From assembly GCF_000380245.2 (NCBI RefSeq), contig NZ_HG428741.1:3248044-3312043 (forward strand): a stretch of 64,000 nt of DNA, written 5' to 3'. Of the stretch, positions 7,836 to 16,149 are shown piece by piece; positions within the stretch are counted from its first letter, which is position 1, and the number at the start of each line of letters is the position of its first letter. Origin of the DNA: Bacillus massiliigorillae (lineage in GTDB: Bacteria > Bacillota > Bacilli > Bacillales > DSM-1321). The translations under genes and the position numbers were made by a program. The notes below the pieces were generated by a model. That model was given only the letters and a program-made list of their open reading frames with translations. It was not told the origin of the DNA and ran no database searches.

Positions 7836-9227
7836 ATGGGGGTTGAATTAACACTCATACACTGGATTTACGTTGCTTTTATCATTGGGATTATTGCATT
7901 TATGGTGATGAGAAGAGATACATCTCTCATTTGTATCATCGGTATCTTTACAATTGCTGTCTTAGCAACAAATAACTTAACAAGTTCCATTAGTGGAGTT
8001 TTTAATAGTTTTATTTATGCCATATCAGAATTACTACCAACAATCTTAATTATTTCAATTATTGTATCTATGAGTAAAGTATTAACGGATACTGGTATTA
8101 ACGATATTATGGTCGCACCTTTCACTAAATTAATGAAAACTCCCACACTTAGTTTTTGGACGATTGGAATTATTATGATGGTAACCTCTTGGTTCTTCTG
8201 GCCTTCTCCCGCTGTCGCCCTAATCGGTGCCGTTCTTCTTCCAGTTGCAATTAGAGTAGGTTTGCCGGCATTAGGAGCAGCCGTCGCAATGAACCTATTC
8301 GGGCATGGAATTGCCTTATCAGGAGATTTTATTATCCAGGCAGCACCAAAACTAACCGGTGATGCAGCAGGTATTCCAGTAGGTGACGTTATTTCAGCAA
8401 GTATTCCTCTCGTCATTACAATGGGACTCGTCACAACCATCATTGCTTTCTGGTTTCTAAAACGAGATATGAAAGCAAATAAATTAGCCATTAATACTGA
8501 CATGACCCACATAAATACTTCTACTCCGAATCAAACTCTACTTTCTAACTCTCAAAAGAGATGGTTCGCTTTCCTTATTCCCCTTTTATTCGCCTTAGAC
8601 GTTGTTGCTATGTTCGTTCTTAACCTTCAAGGAGGAGATGCTACCGCTTTAATCGGAGGAACAGCTATCTTCATCCTTATACTACTTACTATGTTGGCCC
8701 ATCGTAATAAGGGTCTAGAGAAAACAACTCAATATTTAATTGATGGCTTTCAATTTGGCTTTAAAGTATTCGGCCCTGTTATTCCAATCGCGGCATTCTT
8801 CTATTTAGGTGATGCAGGCTTCACCAAAATAATTGGGGAGTATTTACCACAGGCCTCCCATGGTATCGTTAACGACCTTGGTTCAGCGTTAGCTAGCACT
8901 GTGCCATTAACAAAAGAAATAGCTGCGGTAACCTTAACAATTGTTGGTGGTATTACTGGACTAGACGGTTCAGGTTTTTCAGGTATATCACTTGCTGGAT
9001 CTGTTGCCCACCTATTCTCAGAATCCTTATCATCTGGTATCGCAACATTAACAGCACTAGGACAAATCGCAGCAATCTGGGTTGGAGGCGGAACAATCAT
9101 ACCTTGGGCATTAATCCCTGTTGCCGCTATCTGCAATGTCGATCCGTTCGAACTAGCAAGAAGAAATATCATTCCCGTCGGTATTGGATTGCTAGTCACA
9201 ACAATTGTAGCGATGTTTTTAATATAA
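7836..9227 (+). CDS. yhfA: YhfA-like ion-transporter-superfamily permease
   Basis: A 463-residue integral membrane protein with roughly twelve hydrophobic segments and short charged loops. Length, the N-terminal MGVELTLIHWIYVAF and the neighbourhood fit B. subtilis YhfA, an uncharacterised carrier of the GntP/DctM-like ion-transporter superfamily; the substrate is unknown. Start chosen at 7836, eight bases after GAGGGAGG; the frame stays open upstream but without a ribosome site. That ribosome site can be sequestered in a structured leader at 7771-7828, so translational control is plausible. A terminator follows at 9271. Confidence 0.75.
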   Translation: MGVELTLIHWIYVAFIIGIIAFMVMRRDTSLICIIGIFTIAVLATNNLTSSISGVFNSFIYAISELLPTILIISIIVSMSKVLTDTGINDIMVAPFTKLMKTPTLSFWTIGIIMMVTSWFFWPSPAVALIGAVLLPVAIRVGLPALGAAVAMNLFGHGIALSGDFIIQAAPKLTGDAAGIPVGDVISASIPLVITMGLVTTIIAFWFLKRDMKANKLAINTDMTHINTSTPNQTLLSNSQKRWFAFLIPLLFALDVVAMFVLNLQGGDATALIGGTAIFILILLTMLAHRNKGLEKTTQYLIDGFQFGFKVFGPVIPIAAFFYLGDAGFTKIIGEYLPQASHGIVNDLGSALASTVPLTKEIAAVTLTIVGGITGLDGSGFSGISLAGSVAHLFSESLSSGIATLTALGQIAAIWVGGGTIIPWALIPVAAICNVDPFELARRNIIPVGIGLLVTTIVAMFLI

Positions 9228-9270
9228 TATACAAAACCGTCATCGGTATTTTTTTATCAAATCTCAAAAA

Positions 9271-9316
9271 GGCATACAAAAAAGATGGAAGAATCCCTTT
9301 TTGTATACCTTTTTTA
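9271..9316 (+). terminator. Intrinsic terminator after yhfA
   Basis: GGCATACAAAAA (9271-9282) pairs with TTTTTGTATACC around a GATGGAAGAATCCC loop, then a run of seven T. Confidence 0.8.
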
Positions 9317-9344
9317 TATTCTATCTATCCGATAAGTTCAATTT

Positions 9345-10022
9345 TTACGGTAGAGGAACTTGCTTATTCTTAATTAATGATTTCAACACTCTATATAGCT
9401 TTAGCGCGATAATTAAACAAAACAGCCCTAAGCAGTATCCGCCAACAATATCGGAAGGATAATGAGCACTTAAAACAATTCGGCTTATACCAGTTAGAAG
9501 AATCAGTACAAAAGCCCCCATCCAAACAAGTACCTTTGGTCCCTTTAATTCAAAATGATGTGAAACAAAATAAGCAACTAATAAAAAAGTTACTATTGTA
9601 AGCATCGCATGGCCACTAGGAAAGCTATAGCCAACAGCATCAATAGATGGATTAATGGATGGTCGATCACGTGCAACTAAATGTTTTACAAACTTGTTCA
9701 ACTGGTCAGTACTAGCCACCGCAATAGCTACAATTCCCATCCCTATATAATCTCTTTTCTTCCACCATAGCCATATCATTAGCATTAATGTGATAATGCC
9801 GATAATTAATCGTGAGCCTAACTCAGTTTCGTACTTAAAGAAAGTATGTGTAAATCCCTTATTCCAATTTTGAAAATAAGTTTGTACAGGTTTTTCCCAG
9901 GAAAATTCAATTCCGCTATTAATAGTATACATAATGATTAAAAACGATATAAAAGCAAAAAGAAGTAAAGCCGTAACTACATATGTCATTGGACCAGCAA
10001 CCTTTTGACGCTGTTTGTCCAT
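9345..10022 (-). CDS. PAP2-family membrane phosphatase
   Basis: A 225-residue protein with about six membrane segments and all three acid-phosphatase motifs: K113-x6-R120-P121, PSGH (135-138) and SR-x5-H-x3-D (Ser180, Arg181, His187, Asp191). Such enzymes dephosphorylate lipid phosphates such as phosphatidic acid, phosphatidylglycerol phosphate or undecaprenyl diphosphate at the outer face; the substrate here is not decidable. It resembles B. subtilis YodM. AAGGAGGC precedes the ATG. It lies where ecsC follows ecsB in B. subtilis. Confidence 0.85.
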   Translation of the reverse strand: MDKQRQKVAGPMTYVVTALLLFAFISFLIIMYTINSGIEFSWEKPVQTYFQNWNKGFTHTFFKYETELGSRLIIGIITLMLMIWLWWKKRDYIGMGIVAIAVASTDQLNKFVKHLVARDRPSINPSIDAVGYSFPSGHAMLTIVTFLLVAYFVSHHFELKGPKVLVWMGAFVLILLTGISRIVLSAHYPSDIVGGYCLGLFCLIIALKLYRVLKSLIKNKQVPLP

Positions 10023-10103
10023 ATTTCATGCCTCCTTCAAATTGAACTCATTAATACACTTTATGAATAAAACTATGTACTATTCTACTTTGTCCAAAAG
10101 AAA

Positions 10104-10135
10104 TCCAAAAAAACAAACCAGACAGATGTCTGGTT
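10104..10135 (-). terminator. Intrinsic terminator after ecsB
   Basis: AACCAGACA (10116-10124) pairs with TGTCTGGTT (10127-10135); on the minus strand it is followed by TGTTTTTTT. It ends the ecsAB unit seven bases after the ecsB stop. Confidence 0.85.
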
Positions 10136-10141
10136 CATAAA

Positions 10142-11365
10142 TTAATCCCACTTATCTTGTGCTGCACGAACAACCTTAGCATAGTATGAACGCAATAATA
10201 AAATAATCACGATACATACAACTATAATCGCCCCTAGAGAACTGAGCCCATTCGTAATCAAACCAACTACAGCAAAAATAAGCGATTGTAACACAAGTAA
10301 TCTAACTAATATGCGTTGGATTTCTTTATTTTTTATTTCTTCTCGAATTGGATACAAGTCATGCCAAATTAAATTCTCATGCTGTTTTCGTAACACAATT
10401 AATTGAAAACCTGTAATATACACAAATAAGCCAGCACCAAGAAGTTGTGGTAATAACGAAGTTAATGAACATAAAACAAGTATGCCAATTATCGTTAATC
10501 TTACAAATAACCCTAAATAATCGCTACTTCTGATAAACGTACGCATATATAAATACATATATGCATTTTCATGTTTGTACGAAATAGTCGACAATAATGG
10601 ATCCAACCACTTTCTTCGTGAAATTTTTTCTTTTAACTTTGGTACATCTGTAAAAAGATTAGCAAAGCGATAAAAGGTTAACATTCGCTTACTTTCTAAA
10701 CTTATTAGAGTGTCCCACTGTAATAATTTATGCTGTGTTACTTTATTAAAATACAAGGTAATTGCCGCTAATAAGACAAGCACTAACAAAATATATAAGA
10801 CTCCTGCTTTTGATAACGTGACATATATTAGAGCAAAGTTAACACAGTAACGTACTCCACTATCCCATAAACGAGATGAGACGTCTTGATACTTTAACAT
10901 ACTCCACTTCAAACGTAGATTCATGTATTTTGCCACCATTAATAAAGCGAGAATCCAAAAGAAATCAGAAAACGCTCCGTTCTCAACCGCGGCATACAGT
11001 GGCATTGCTGCCGCCAAAAACATTAATAAAACATAACTTTGTACGACAAAGCTTAAACGTATGCTTTTATTAAAATACTTGGCTAGCTGTTTTTCTATCG
11101 GTAATAAGAAAAACATATCTGGCTCTTTCAGTAATGTATAAATCGGACTATTCGTTAAAGGAATAGCAATAATTACAGCCAAAATAAGGGCAGCTGGAAA
11201 TGTATGATCTAATGTTTTCACCCATTCACTATAATAATAAGCTAATCCTCCAAGCCCGATAATAAGCACAAATAATAAATGGCCATTAAAAATATATCGT
11301 AAATACTTTTGTAATTCTTGTATAAAAAGGGAAAAACGACTACTCCAAAGCTCATTACTATTCAT
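10142..11365 (-). CDS. ecsB: ABC transporter permease EcsB
   Basis: A 407-residue membrane protein with about nine to ten hydrophobic segments in pairs, the partner of the ATPase EcsA. In B. subtilis EcsAB affects protein secretion, competence and sporulation, partly through intramembrane proteolysis by RasP. The start overlaps the last eight bases of ecsA, indicating translational coupling. The ecsC gene that follows in B. subtilis is absent; a terminator and a PAP2 phosphatase gene are found instead. Confidence 0.88.
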   Translation of the reverse strand: MNSNELWSSRFSLFIQELQKYLRYIFNGHLLFVLIIGLGGLAYYYSEWVKTLDHTFPAALILAVIIAIPLTNSPIYTLLKEPDMFFLLPIEKQLAKYFNKSIRLSFVVQSYVLLMFLAAAMPLYAAVENGAFSDFFWILALLMVAKYMNLRLKWSMLKYQDVSSRLWDSGVRYCVNFALIYVTLSKAGVLYILLVLVLLAAITLYFNKVTQHKLLQWDTLISLESKRMLTFYRFANLFTDVPKLKEKISRRKWLDPLLSTISYKHENAYMYLYMRTFIRSSDYLGLFVRLTIIGILVLCSLTSLLPQLLGAGLFVYITGFQLIVLRKQHENLIWHDLYPIREEIKNKEIQRILVRLLVLQSLIFAVVGLITNGLSSLGAIIVVCIVIILLLRSYYAKVVRAAQDKWD

Positions 11366-12098
11366 TGGCTTCTTCCTTTGTCAATTCAATGTATAAGTCA
11401 TCTAATGATGCATTTGGCATTCCAAATTCCCTTCTCAAATCAGACAATGTACCTTTCGCACGTATTTGACCATTATGTAAAATCACAAATGAATCACAAT
11501 ATTTTTCGGCAGTTGCTAAAATATGTGTCGACATAAGAATTCCAGCTCCACTATCTTTAACTTTATTCATTAAGTTTAATAGTGATTGGATACCAAGTGG
11601 ATCTAATCCAACAAATGGTTCATCAACAATATACAATGATGGCTGAACTAGAAAAGCACACATAATCATAACTTTCTGTTTCATCCCTTTAGAGAAATGT
11701 GCTGGAAACCATTTAAGACGCTTCTCCATCTTAAATTCTTTCAATAGCTTATCTTTTCTCTCATGAAATTCCGCTTCTGGTATTCCATAAGCCATTGCTG
11801 TTAATTCCATATGCTCGGCTAAAGTTAACTCATCATACAGTACAGGTGTTTCAGGAACATATGAAAATTGCTTACGATATTCCTCAAGCTGTTTATTTAA
11901 AGAAAGTCCATTAATCGTAATTTCACCTTTCCTTGGTTCCAGCGTACCGATTACATGCTTAATTGTCGTACTCTTCCCTGCTCCATTTAATCCAATTAAA
12001 CCGACTAATTCACCTTGCTTCACTTCAAAACTAACATCTTTTAAAACCATATTCTTGGTGTATCCACCAGATAAACCATTTATTTGTAAAAGTGACAT
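11358..12098 (-). CDS. ecsA: ABC transporter ATPase EcsA
   Basis: A 246-residue ABC ATPase with Walker A GLNGAGKST (37-45), a divergent signature FSKGMKQ (135-141), Walker B LYIVDEP (155-161) and the switch histidine in STHI. The N-terminus MSLLQINGLSGGYTKN matches EcsA. I chose the ATG at 12098, preceded by AAAGGA at eight bases; an upstream in-frame ATG at 12119 has no ribosome site and lies in a repeat. Operon with ecsB. Confidence 0.92.
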   Translation of the reverse strand: MSLLQINGLSGGYTKNMVLKDVSFEVKQGELVGLIGLNGAGKSTTIKHVIGTLEPRKGEITINGLSLNKQLEEYRKQFSYVPETPVLYDELTLAEHMELTAMAYGIPEAEFHERKDKLLKEFKMEKRLKWFPAHFSKGMKQKVMIMCAFLVQPSLYIVDEPFVGLDPLGIQSLLNLMNKVKDSGAGILMSTHILATAEKYCDSFVILHNGQIRAKGTLSDLRREFGMPNASLDDLYIELTKEEANE

Positions 12099-12118
12099 TG
12101 TATTATTCCTTTCTTCCA

Positions 12119-12312
12119 TACATATACGGAGCTAAACAGGCGCTTCCGCTTTTCTTTGTCCAGCTTCAGCGCCTAGCTCCTAATGGATTTCATCAACCTC
12201 CCTACGATAAGTCAACATCGAATTGACTAGCGTCTCTTCGTGTTTCCTTTATCTCAGTCGGAAGGCTCCAATCCATACGGAGCTAAACAGGCGCCTCCGC
12301 TTTTCTTTGTTC
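12119..12312 (-). repeat. Interspersed repeat, family A, copy 1 (with partial tandem end)
   Basis: Read on the minus strand, about 160 bp align with 42667-42828, sharing GATAAAGGAAACACGAAG, GACTTATCGTAGGGA, TAGCTCCGTATG and TAGGAGCT. The terminal 36 bp (TACGGAGCTAAACAGGCGC... to the TTTTCTTTG end) occur twice, at 12119-12155 and 12275-12311, so this is one full unit plus the end of a tandem second one. The size and AAGAAAAGCG end fit the bcr-type repeats of the B. cereus group. Confidence 0.75.
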
Positions 12313-12478
12313 CTTTGATTTTATCAAATAATCGTGATGATATACACTCCAGCAACTGAAAACTCTTTTTTAAACTTTTTTATTTTCTTGTTATATAATC
12401 CGATAAAATGGTTATCATAATTAGTGAGGAAGGAATTCTTCTAGTGATTGGTCACATTCAACATTTCAAAATTTGAAA

Positions 12479-12845
12479 TGAGGTGTCTGTTAAAGACAGT
12501 ATTCTGTTTTAAACAGTAAAATCAATTATAAGTAGCTTTCCTAAATGCAAGGAGATGGTTAGCTTGCACAGTTCTATCCGTTCACAATTAAACACATAAC
12601 TTTTTTCTAACGAAATGAGGTGTTTGCAGCAGGTATCCTATCGCTTTATAAGTTGTAAAACATATAAAGTTACAAACGTAGGAGATGGTTGCATTGGACG
12701 AAGAAACTTTCTCTATAAGCGATCACACATTTTATTTAAAAAAATAAATGAGGTGTTTGTTGCAGAGATATAATAGCAAAGTAAACTTACAACAGATTAA
12801 TTCCTCCTCACGCGGACAGGGTGTACATTATATGTGCATCCTGTC
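12479..12845 (+). ncRNA. Candidate non-coding RNA with five periodic SD-like motifs
   Basis: ATGAGGTGTYTG occurs at 12479, 12616 and 12748, alternating with AGGAGATGGTT at 12551 and 12680, at 63-72 base intervals. The stretch ends in a 14-bp hairpin GACAGG...CCTGTC (12815-12845). Reading frames inside are 9-52 codons, differ between units and lack spaced ribosome sites, so I read it as RNA. No family recognised. Confidence 0.4.
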
Positions 12846-12860
12846 TTTCATTATTTGGTA
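12815..12860 (+). terminator. Strong hairpin upstream of hit
   Basis: A 14-bp stem (12815-12828 with 12832-12845, two G-T wobbles) around TAT, followed by TTTCATTATTT, an imperfect T-run. It probably ends the transcript of the preceding array. Confidence 0.6.
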
Positions 12861-12994
12861 CTTTATTATTGATATAAAGGACAACCATAAGGACAATTCA
12901 ATCTAAAAAACAACACCCAAAAGAATAGCCAGTATCGCTTATGAATGTGGTAAAATATGTGTAAGCTTTTACAGATAAGGAAAGGGTGGAAATA

Positions 12995-13414
12995 ATGAGC
13001 GATTGTATTTTTTGTAAAATTATTAATGGAGAAATTCCTAGCTCAAAAGTGTATGAAGATGAGCATGTACTTGCTTTTTTAGACATAAGCCAAGTAACAA
13101 AAGGACACACTTTAGTTATTCCTAAAGTACATAAAGAAAATGTTTACGAATTAACATCTGAAATGGCTAGTCATATTTTCAGCGTTGTACCAAAGATTGC
13201 AAATGCCTTAAAAGCGGAATATCAACCTATTGGTTTAAATACTGTTAATAACAACGGTGAAGCTGCTGGACAAACTGTTTTCCATTTCCACATGCATCTT
13301 CTGCCTAGATACGGAGAAGGCGATGGATTTGGTGCAGTATGGAAAACAAATACTAGCGATTACACACCTGAAGAATTACAACAAATGGCTAAAAATATTA
13401 ACCAACATATTTAA
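12995..13414 (+). CDS. hit: HIT-family nucleotide hydrolase Hit
   Basis: A 139-residue HIT protein with the HxHxH active site HFHMH at 97-101 and the N-terminal CIFCKI zinc knuckle. Members hydrolyse adenylated or dinucleotide substrates (HinT-like). Start ATG at 12995 is preceded by AAAGGGTGG; the in-frame GTG nine bases earlier is inside that ribosome site. It is divergent from ecsA, as in B. subtilis. Confidence 0.92.
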   Translation: MSDCIFCKIINGEIPSSKVYEDEHVLAFLDISQVTKGHTLVIPKVHKENVYELTSEMASHIFSVVPKIANALKAEYQPIGLNTVNNNGEAAGQTVFHFHMHLLPRYGEGDGFGAVWKTNTSDYTPEELQQMAKNINQHI

Positions 13415-13421
13415 AAAAAGT

Positions 13422-13457
13422 AGTGACTAGAGCATTTGCTCTTAGTCACTTTTTTTG
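13422..13457 (+). terminator. Intrinsic terminator after hit
   Basis: AGTGACTA-g-AGCA pairs with TGCT-c-TTAGTCACT (13422-13450), followed by T8. Confidence 0.9.
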
Positions 13458-13566
13458 TAGAATTTACTCAATTTTTTAATTTTTTAATAAAATTATGTTT
13501 TTTCTGCTCATAATTTGATACGATTAAACTACTTTATTTCACTATAGTGGAAGGGGACACTAAATT

Positions 13567-14664
13567 ATGAAAAGAGCTTACAATTTCAACGCAGGTCCAG
13601 CAGCATTGCCTCAAGCAGTGTTGGAGAAAGCAAACAGCGAATGGCTTAACATCAACAATTCTGGGATGAGTGTGATGGAATTAAGTCATAGAAGCAAAGA
13701 GTATGATGCAATTCATAACAAAGCGAAAACATTATTGAAAGAATTAATGGGAATCTCAGACGAGTACGAAGTATTATTCCTACAAGGTGGAGCAAGTCTT
13801 CAATTCTCAATGATTCCAATGAACCTATTATCTGATCATCAAACAGCAGCTTATGTACTGACTGGTGCATGGTCTGATAAAGCATTTAAAGAAGCGAAAA
13901 AACTTGGAAAAGCCGTAGTGGCTGCTTCTACTAAAGAGGACAATTATACACATATTCCTTCTTTAGACAGCATTAATTATGAGCATGATGCAGCTTACTT
14001 ACACATTACAACGAACAATACGATTTACGGAACTGAATGGAAAGAATATCCTGAAACAGGAAATGTTCCATTAGTAGCTGACATGAGCAGTGATATTTTA
14101 AGTACAGTGATTGACGTGAATAAATTTAGCGTTATTTACGCAGGTGCACAGAAGAACCTAGGACCATCAGGTGTAACTGTTGTCATCATCAAAAAGGACT
14201 TAATTAGTGACGAGTTAACACATTTACCAACAATGCTACAATATGCAACTCATGCTAATAGTAATTCTTTATATAACACACCACCAACTCTTGCAATCTA
14301 TTTATTATCTCTAGTATTAGAATGGGCTAAAGAACAAGGTGGCGTAGCAGAAATCGAAAAAATTAATACGAAGAAGGCTAACATCATTTACAACGTAATT
14401 GATGAAAGTGAAGGTTTTTACAAAGGACATGCACAGAAAGATAGCCGTTCTCACATGAATATTACTTTTACACTTCCTAACGATGAATTATCTAAGAAGT
14501 TCTTAGAACAAGCGAAGGAAGAAGGATTCGTAGGCTTAAATGGTCACCGTTCAGTAGGTGGATGCCGTGCATCAATCTACAATGCAGTACCAGTAGAACA
14601 TTGTGAAGCATTAGCTTCTTTCATGAAGAAATTCCAAGAGGCAAATATATTAGTTCAAAAATAA
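13567..14664 (+). CDS. serC: Phosphoserine aminotransferase SerC
   Basis: PLP enzyme converting 3-phosphohydroxypyruvate and glutamate to phosphoserine and 2-oxoglutarate, in serine synthesis. The 365 residues begin with the family signature YNFNAGPAALP; Lys196 in AGAQKNLGPSG is the PLP-binding lysine. GGAAGGGG precedes the ATG. A 10-bp palindrome CACTATAGTG (13540-13549) lies immediately upstream of the ribosome site. Single gene between terminators; serA is not adjacent. Confidence 0.94.
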   Translation: MKRAYNFNAGPAALPQAVLEKANSEWLNINNSGMSVMELSHRSKEYDAIHNKAKTLLKELMGISDEYEVLFLQGGASLQFSMIPMNLLSDHQTAAYVLTGAWSDKAFKEAKKLGKAVVAASTKEDNYTHIPSLDSINYEHDAAYLHITTNNTIYGTEWKEYPETGNVPLVADMSSDILSTVIDVNKFSVIYAGAQKNLGPSGVTVVIIKKDLISDELTHLPTMLQYATHANSNSLYNTPPTLAIYLLSLVLEWAKEQGGVAEIEKINTKKANIIYNVIDESEGFYKGHAQKDSRSHMNITFTLPNDELSKKFLEQAKEEGFVGLNGHRSVGGCRASIYNAVPVEHCEALASFMKKFQEANILVQK

Positions 14665-14705
14665 TCACTATGATGATATAATTACACATAATCATTTTTT
14701 CGCAG

Positions 14706-14760
14706 TAGGCAAAGAGTGCACTACTGGAAAAACAATTTAGCTTAGATGAGCAGAGGAGAG
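14706..14760 (+). promoter_or_regulatory. TRAP-like GAG/TAG triplet array at the trpP ribosome site
   Basis: TAG 14738, TAG 14743, GAG 14748, GAG 14753 and GAG 14758 are spaced exactly five bases apart, ending at the ribosome site of trpP; two more triplets lie at 14706 (TAG) and 14714 (GAG). TRAP of B. subtilis binds such triplets with 2-3 base spacers and blocks trpP translation. Regulation here is inferred. Confidence 0.6.
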
Positions 14761-14769
14761 ATTTTATAA

Positions 14770-15285
14770 ATGAATACAAAATCGTTGGTTTCTATGGCAT
14801 TACTAGTAGGGATTGGAGCGGTTCTTCACGCTGTAGTTCCAGGAATTTTATTTATTAAGCCTGATTTAATGCTAACAATGATGTTTTTAGCAATTATTCT
14901 ATTTCCACAAATGAAAAATGTCATCGTACTAGGAATTGTAACTGGAATTATTTCCGGTTTAACAACAACATTCCCTGGTGGATTTATTCCTAATGTAATT
15001 GACAAATTCGTTACAGCAATTGTTTTCTACTTATTGTTAGTTCTATTGAAAAAAATCCATTTTTCAATTAAAACTATCGGGTTCTTAACAGTAATTGGAA
15101 CATTAATTTCTGGTACTGTATTTTTAGGATCAGCTTATATGATAGCAGATTTACCAAAATCATTCTTTGCACTATTTGCTAGCGCTGTACTTCCAGCAAT
15201 GGTCATTAATGCTATTTTGATGGTAATCATCTATCCAATTGTTACTGCCATTCTAAAGAAATCAAATGTACCGATTGAAGCATAA
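14770..15285 (+). CDS. trpP: Tryptophan transporter TrpP
   Basis: A 171-residue membrane protein with about five hydrophobic segments matching B. subtilis TrpP (YhaG) in length, in the segment FPQMKNVIVLGIVTG and in position after serC. It probably imports tryptophan as a substrate-specific carrier. Its ribosome site AGAGGAGAG is embedded in GAG/TAG triplets. Terminator follows at 15300. Confidence 0.88.
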   Translation: MNTKSLVSMALLVGIGAVLHAVVPGILFIKPDLMLTMMFLAIILFPQMKNVIVLGIVTGIISGLTTTFPGGFIPNVIDKFVTAIVFYLLLVLLKKIHFSIKTIGFLTVIGTLISGTVFLGSAYMIADLPKSFFALFASAVLPAMVINAILMVIIYPIVTAILKKSNVPIEA

Positions 15286-15299
15286 TTTTACACTTAATG

Positions 15300-15329
15300 A
15301 GGATACCTATTAATAGGTATCCTTTTTTT
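15300..15329 (+). terminator. Intrinsic terminator after trpP
   Basis: Perfect palindrome GGATACCTAT/ATAGGTATCC (15301-15322) followed by T7. Confidence 0.9.
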
Positions 15330-15340
15330 AATACTCACCA

Positions 15341-15391
15341 AAACAAAAAGTCTTAACCCATCTTTCTTATTGGTAGATGGCATTAAGACTT
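15341..15391 (-). terminator. Terminator after the small membrane protein gene
   Basis: On the minus strand AAAAGTCTTAAT-GCCATCT pairs with AGATGG-GTTAAGACTTTTT, followed by GTTTTG. Confidence 0.75.
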
Positions 15392-15399
15392 TTATTGCT

Positions 15400-15573
15400 C
15401 TATCGAAAAACAAAGCCAATGAGTAAGAAAAAAACACTTCCAACAGAACAAGCCACCATCCGTTTTTGTAATATATACTTTGATGGATACACACCCGCAT
15501 TAAGAAAATGTAATAAAAAATAAAGTGTCCCTAAAAAAAAGATTAAGGCAAACAAAAAAGAGATATACATCAT
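15400..15573 (-). CDS. Small two-segment membrane protein (57 aa)
   Basis: Not recognised. The 57 residues begin MMYISFLFALIFFLG and form one hydrophobic helix (about 3-24), a short loop with YPSKYILQKR, and a second helix (about 38-56). I chose the ATG at 15573, nine bases after GGGGGAG; upstream codons would run through that ribosome site. It has its own terminator and is convergent with trpP. Confidence 0.6.
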   Translation of the reverse strand: MMYISFLFALIFFLGTLYFLLHFLNAGVYPSKYILQKRMVACSVGSVFFLLIGFVFR

Positions 15574-15606
15574 TCTAGTCTTCTCCCCCTTTTTTAAATA
15601 CAACAC

Positions 15607-16063
15607 CTTACTTTACTTGTATTCCAAATATGAAGATACAATTACTAGCAGCTATTTTTCCAACAAGGAATAAATAGAGAGTCACACACAAATAATTATC
15701 TTTAAATAATTATTTACAGCAAAATATTGGTTTTTTATACGTGACTTATGATATATATAAGTTATAGGAATTTTCTTATTATCTTTTTTGAAACTTTCTA
15801 TAATTGGTAAATAGTCTTTTTTCAATATACTACCTTAAAGATAAGAAGAAATTTTCATAGGGAAAGATTCCATTATAAATTGGACGAAAGATAGGGTAAT
15901 TATCCTACCTTTTCTGAAAAACATAAGCAATTCGACAAGATATTGAGCTTAATTCTCATATTTTTTTAAAAATATCAATTTTCTTATCTTTTAAAAAAGG
16001 ATTTTATATCTTTTTGTAGAAAAATAGTTATATGGTTATTTTTAAGCATTTTGGAAATTATTA
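15607..16063. other. AT-rich intergenic stretch without a visible gene
   Basis: No frame with a ribosome site was found. Two inverted repeats stand out: TTGTAT/ATACAA at 15617-15641 and a 13-bp imperfect stem at 15887-15913 (AAAGATAGGGTAA with TTATCCTACCTTT) followed by TTCTG. The second could end an unseen transcript. Confidence 0.4.
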
Positions 16064-16092
16064 TTGACTTTACTCTTTTATTCTTGTTAAGT

Positions 16093-16110
16093 GATAGTAT
16101 CAATACTATT
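16093..16110. promoter_or_regulatory. Tandem ScoC (Hpr) binding sites upstream of yhaH
   Basis: GATAGTATC (16093-16101) and AATACTATT (16102-16110) both match the published ScoC consensus RATANTATY exactly and are contiguous, 40 bases upstream of the yhaH start and close to hpr itself. A TTGACT lies at 16064-16069. Confidence 0.55.
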
Positions 16111-16149
16111 CTAAACTAGAATAAAATTATATTTTAAGAGGTGAAGTAA

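Noticed and set aside
8015..9199. Long minus-strand frames under the yhfA gene
   Set aside because: Shadows of a hydrophobic coding sequence; no ribosome sites and proline/serine-rich nonsense composition.
12479..12760. CRISPR-like array
   Set aside because: Motifs are 11-12 bases, degenerate and of two alternating kinds; spacing is too long and no cas genes are present.
12479..12904. Short frames starting MRCL in the SD-motif array as tandem peptide genes
   Set aside because: Start codons lack spaced ribosome sites, lengths range from 13 to 52 codons and only the first few residues agree; conservation is at the nucleotide level.
15294..15500. 68-codon frame on the minus strand downstream of trpP
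   Set aside because: Runs through the trpP terminator and a second terminator; the overlapping frame at 15400-15573 has the ribosome site.
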